Shown piece by piece: positions 63,050 to 64,000 of a stretch of DNA of 64,000 bases; position 1 is the stretch's first letter; every line of letters starts with the position of its first letter. The stretch is taken from positions 86,222,160-86,286,159 of the forward strand of contig NC_088202.1 in the NCBI RefSeq assembly GCF_037126465.1. Direction: 5' to 3'. Below the pieces are notes generated by a model. It was not told where the DNA came from. It saw only the letters and a list, made by a program, of their open reading frames with translations, and ran no database searches. Source of the stretch: Ornithodoros turicata. Its lineage: Eukaryota; Arthropoda; Arachnida; Ixodida; Argasidae. A program made the position numbers and the translations under genes.

Positions 63050-64000
63050 CGACTGACGTCTGCTTGCTACTGTGTACTGTTTCAAAACACAGTCGTTCTT
63101 TCGCTACGTATTGATGAACATTTGACATTTTGTGAAAAAAAAAATTGTTTTCATGCTGCAGCACTAGAACCTGCAGTAAGTCTTGGCATGTGCCCAAGTG
63201 TTTTTGCCTGGCCTTAGGTGGTGGCAGTGGTGCTCTCTTAGCTGACAGGAACCAGTCTGCATCACTGTCGTCTGTGGTTTCTTGTTGACCTTGTACAACA
63301 AGGATTTCAGCCACAAAATGGTGAAAATCCAAGGGCTTTAAAATGTACTCTTGCTTTTCAGTTCATGAGCTCCATATCCTTCTTGTATCCATGAGTTGCT
63401 CAGGGCCATGTCGAACAAATGGAACATGCAAGGAATAGTCCACGTCTTTCCGCTGGGCTACATGCAGTAATAGCTGACCATTCTATCAGCCATGTCGACA
63501 CCTCCCATTCTGGCATTGTACACCTGTGCAATGCGTAACCTAGGAACATCAATGTTTTTTTTTTCTTTGCAGAGTGGCACGTGTCCTCAGGTTCCTTCCT
63601 GTGTATGGAGGACAATAACGTCACTGGTTTGTTGTCGTACCAGTGAATAACAACATGCTTGTTATCATTGCGAGTCCATACCTCTGAGGTTCCTCGTCGC
63701 TTTGCTGTGAATTGCTGTTCGAACGAGAGCTTCACCCGCTTTGATATGCGATTCCTCATCACTGTCCCCGTGGCTCAAATGCCTTTTTCGGCAAGATTAT
63801 CTAACAGTGCTGGTGATGTGAAACAGCGGTAAAAAAAAAAGCTGCGTCCCAGGAACTAGGGTTTTTGCAAGGCGCACCACAGCCGACTCGGCTATTCTAG
63901 GACAGCCTGGACTTAGCAGATATTTTTTTGCCTTGATAAATCTCAAAATCGAGAACAAGTCCACTTGGAGTTGCAAGAACAAAGTTATTCAGAGCTTCAG
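63050..64000 (-). pseudogene. piggyBac-type transposase (PGBD-like), broken, runs off the window
   Basis: From the window end down the minus strand, frames in order read LNNFVLATPSGLVLDFEIYQ (about 63985), VVRLAKTLVPGTQLFF (63890), ATGTVMRNRISKRVKLS (63765) and KRRGTSEVWTRNDN with HWYDNKPVTLLSS (63690-63600). They continue VPRLRIAQVYNARMGGVDMAD (63540), YYCM then a TAG, GKTWTIPCMFHLFDMALSNSW (63450) and LDFHHFVAEILV (63330). A cysteine-poor remnant of the C-terminal zinc region follows, with AKERLCFETVHSS (63090). The YNxxMGGVDxxD and W.DNK signatures are diagnostic of DDE_Tnp_1_7 transposases. At least three frameshifts and two stops inactivate it. The N-terminal part with the first catalytic Asp lies beyond 64000. 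TTAA ends are not visible. Confidence 0.85.

Overview
The window reads as intron- and intergenic-type DNA from a repeat-rich arthropod nuclear genome. A chelicerate, most likely an ixodid tick, is my best inference: from memory, the dense families of short TA-flanked inverted-repeat elements with the core GGCGTACGCC, the repeat containing GGGTTCTTTAACGTGC, tRNA-derived SINEs and CR1/jockey-like, R1/I-like, Penelope-like and piggyBac remnants together resemble tick assemblies. Nothing looks bacterial: there are no operons, no tandem long ORFs, and most open frames are shadows inside repeats.

Layout. 1-6.7 kb: AT-rich single-copy-looking DNA with a decayed minus-strand non-LTR retrotransposon (2.1-3.65 kb) and an RNase H scrap near 5.7 kb. 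6.7-16.5 kb: a field of MITE copies (two related TIR families), two foldback elements (7.96-8.76 and 11.48-12.37 kb), one of them nested in a MITE loop, and a 320-bp-arm inverted repeat (15.3-16.5 kb). 16.77-17.03 kb: the one convincing host coding exon, first exon of a homeobox-type gene with an eh1-like SFMIEDIL motif and a GTGAGT splice donor, minus strand, with a TATA/CCAAT-bearing GC-rich upstream region. 18.6-24.5 kb: another foldback element, several MITEs and a TIR element. 24.69-29.84 kb: a TIR element hosting a 3-kb CR1/jockey-like retrotransposon that was itself hit by a foldback element. 30-32.3 kb: foldback remnant and a MITE whose two terminal repeats were each hit at the same position by the same 3' retrotransposon end. 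32.3-37.4 kb: mostly unique DNA, a hAT-like element built of short words (34.46-35.28 kb) and a SINE-like repeat.

37.78-41.95 kb holds the most interesting object: a DNA transposon with inverted repeats of about 740 bp and a single uninterrupted 667-codon gene for a cysteine-rich, DDE-like putative transposase. It abuts a Penelope-like GIY-YIG fragment. 42.5-46.6 kb: word-rich hAT-like elements, hairpins and a TTAA-flanked MITE. 48-50.4 kb: a MITE split by a retrotransposon nest. 53.4-54.6 kb: a 285-bp-arm foldback. 55.98-56.8 kb: two halves of a THAP zinc finger on the minus strand. 60.05-61.5 kb: a tandem duplication in which one unit keeps the empty site and the other carries an 862-bp insertion with a clean 5-bp target duplication. 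62.7-62.94 kb: nested palindromes. 63.05-64 kb: a broken piggyBac-type transposase running off the window end.

The genes do not form a pathway. The story is layered transposition around at most two host genes (homeobox exon, possible THAP gene). Homology calls rest on motifs read by eye; no database search was possible.
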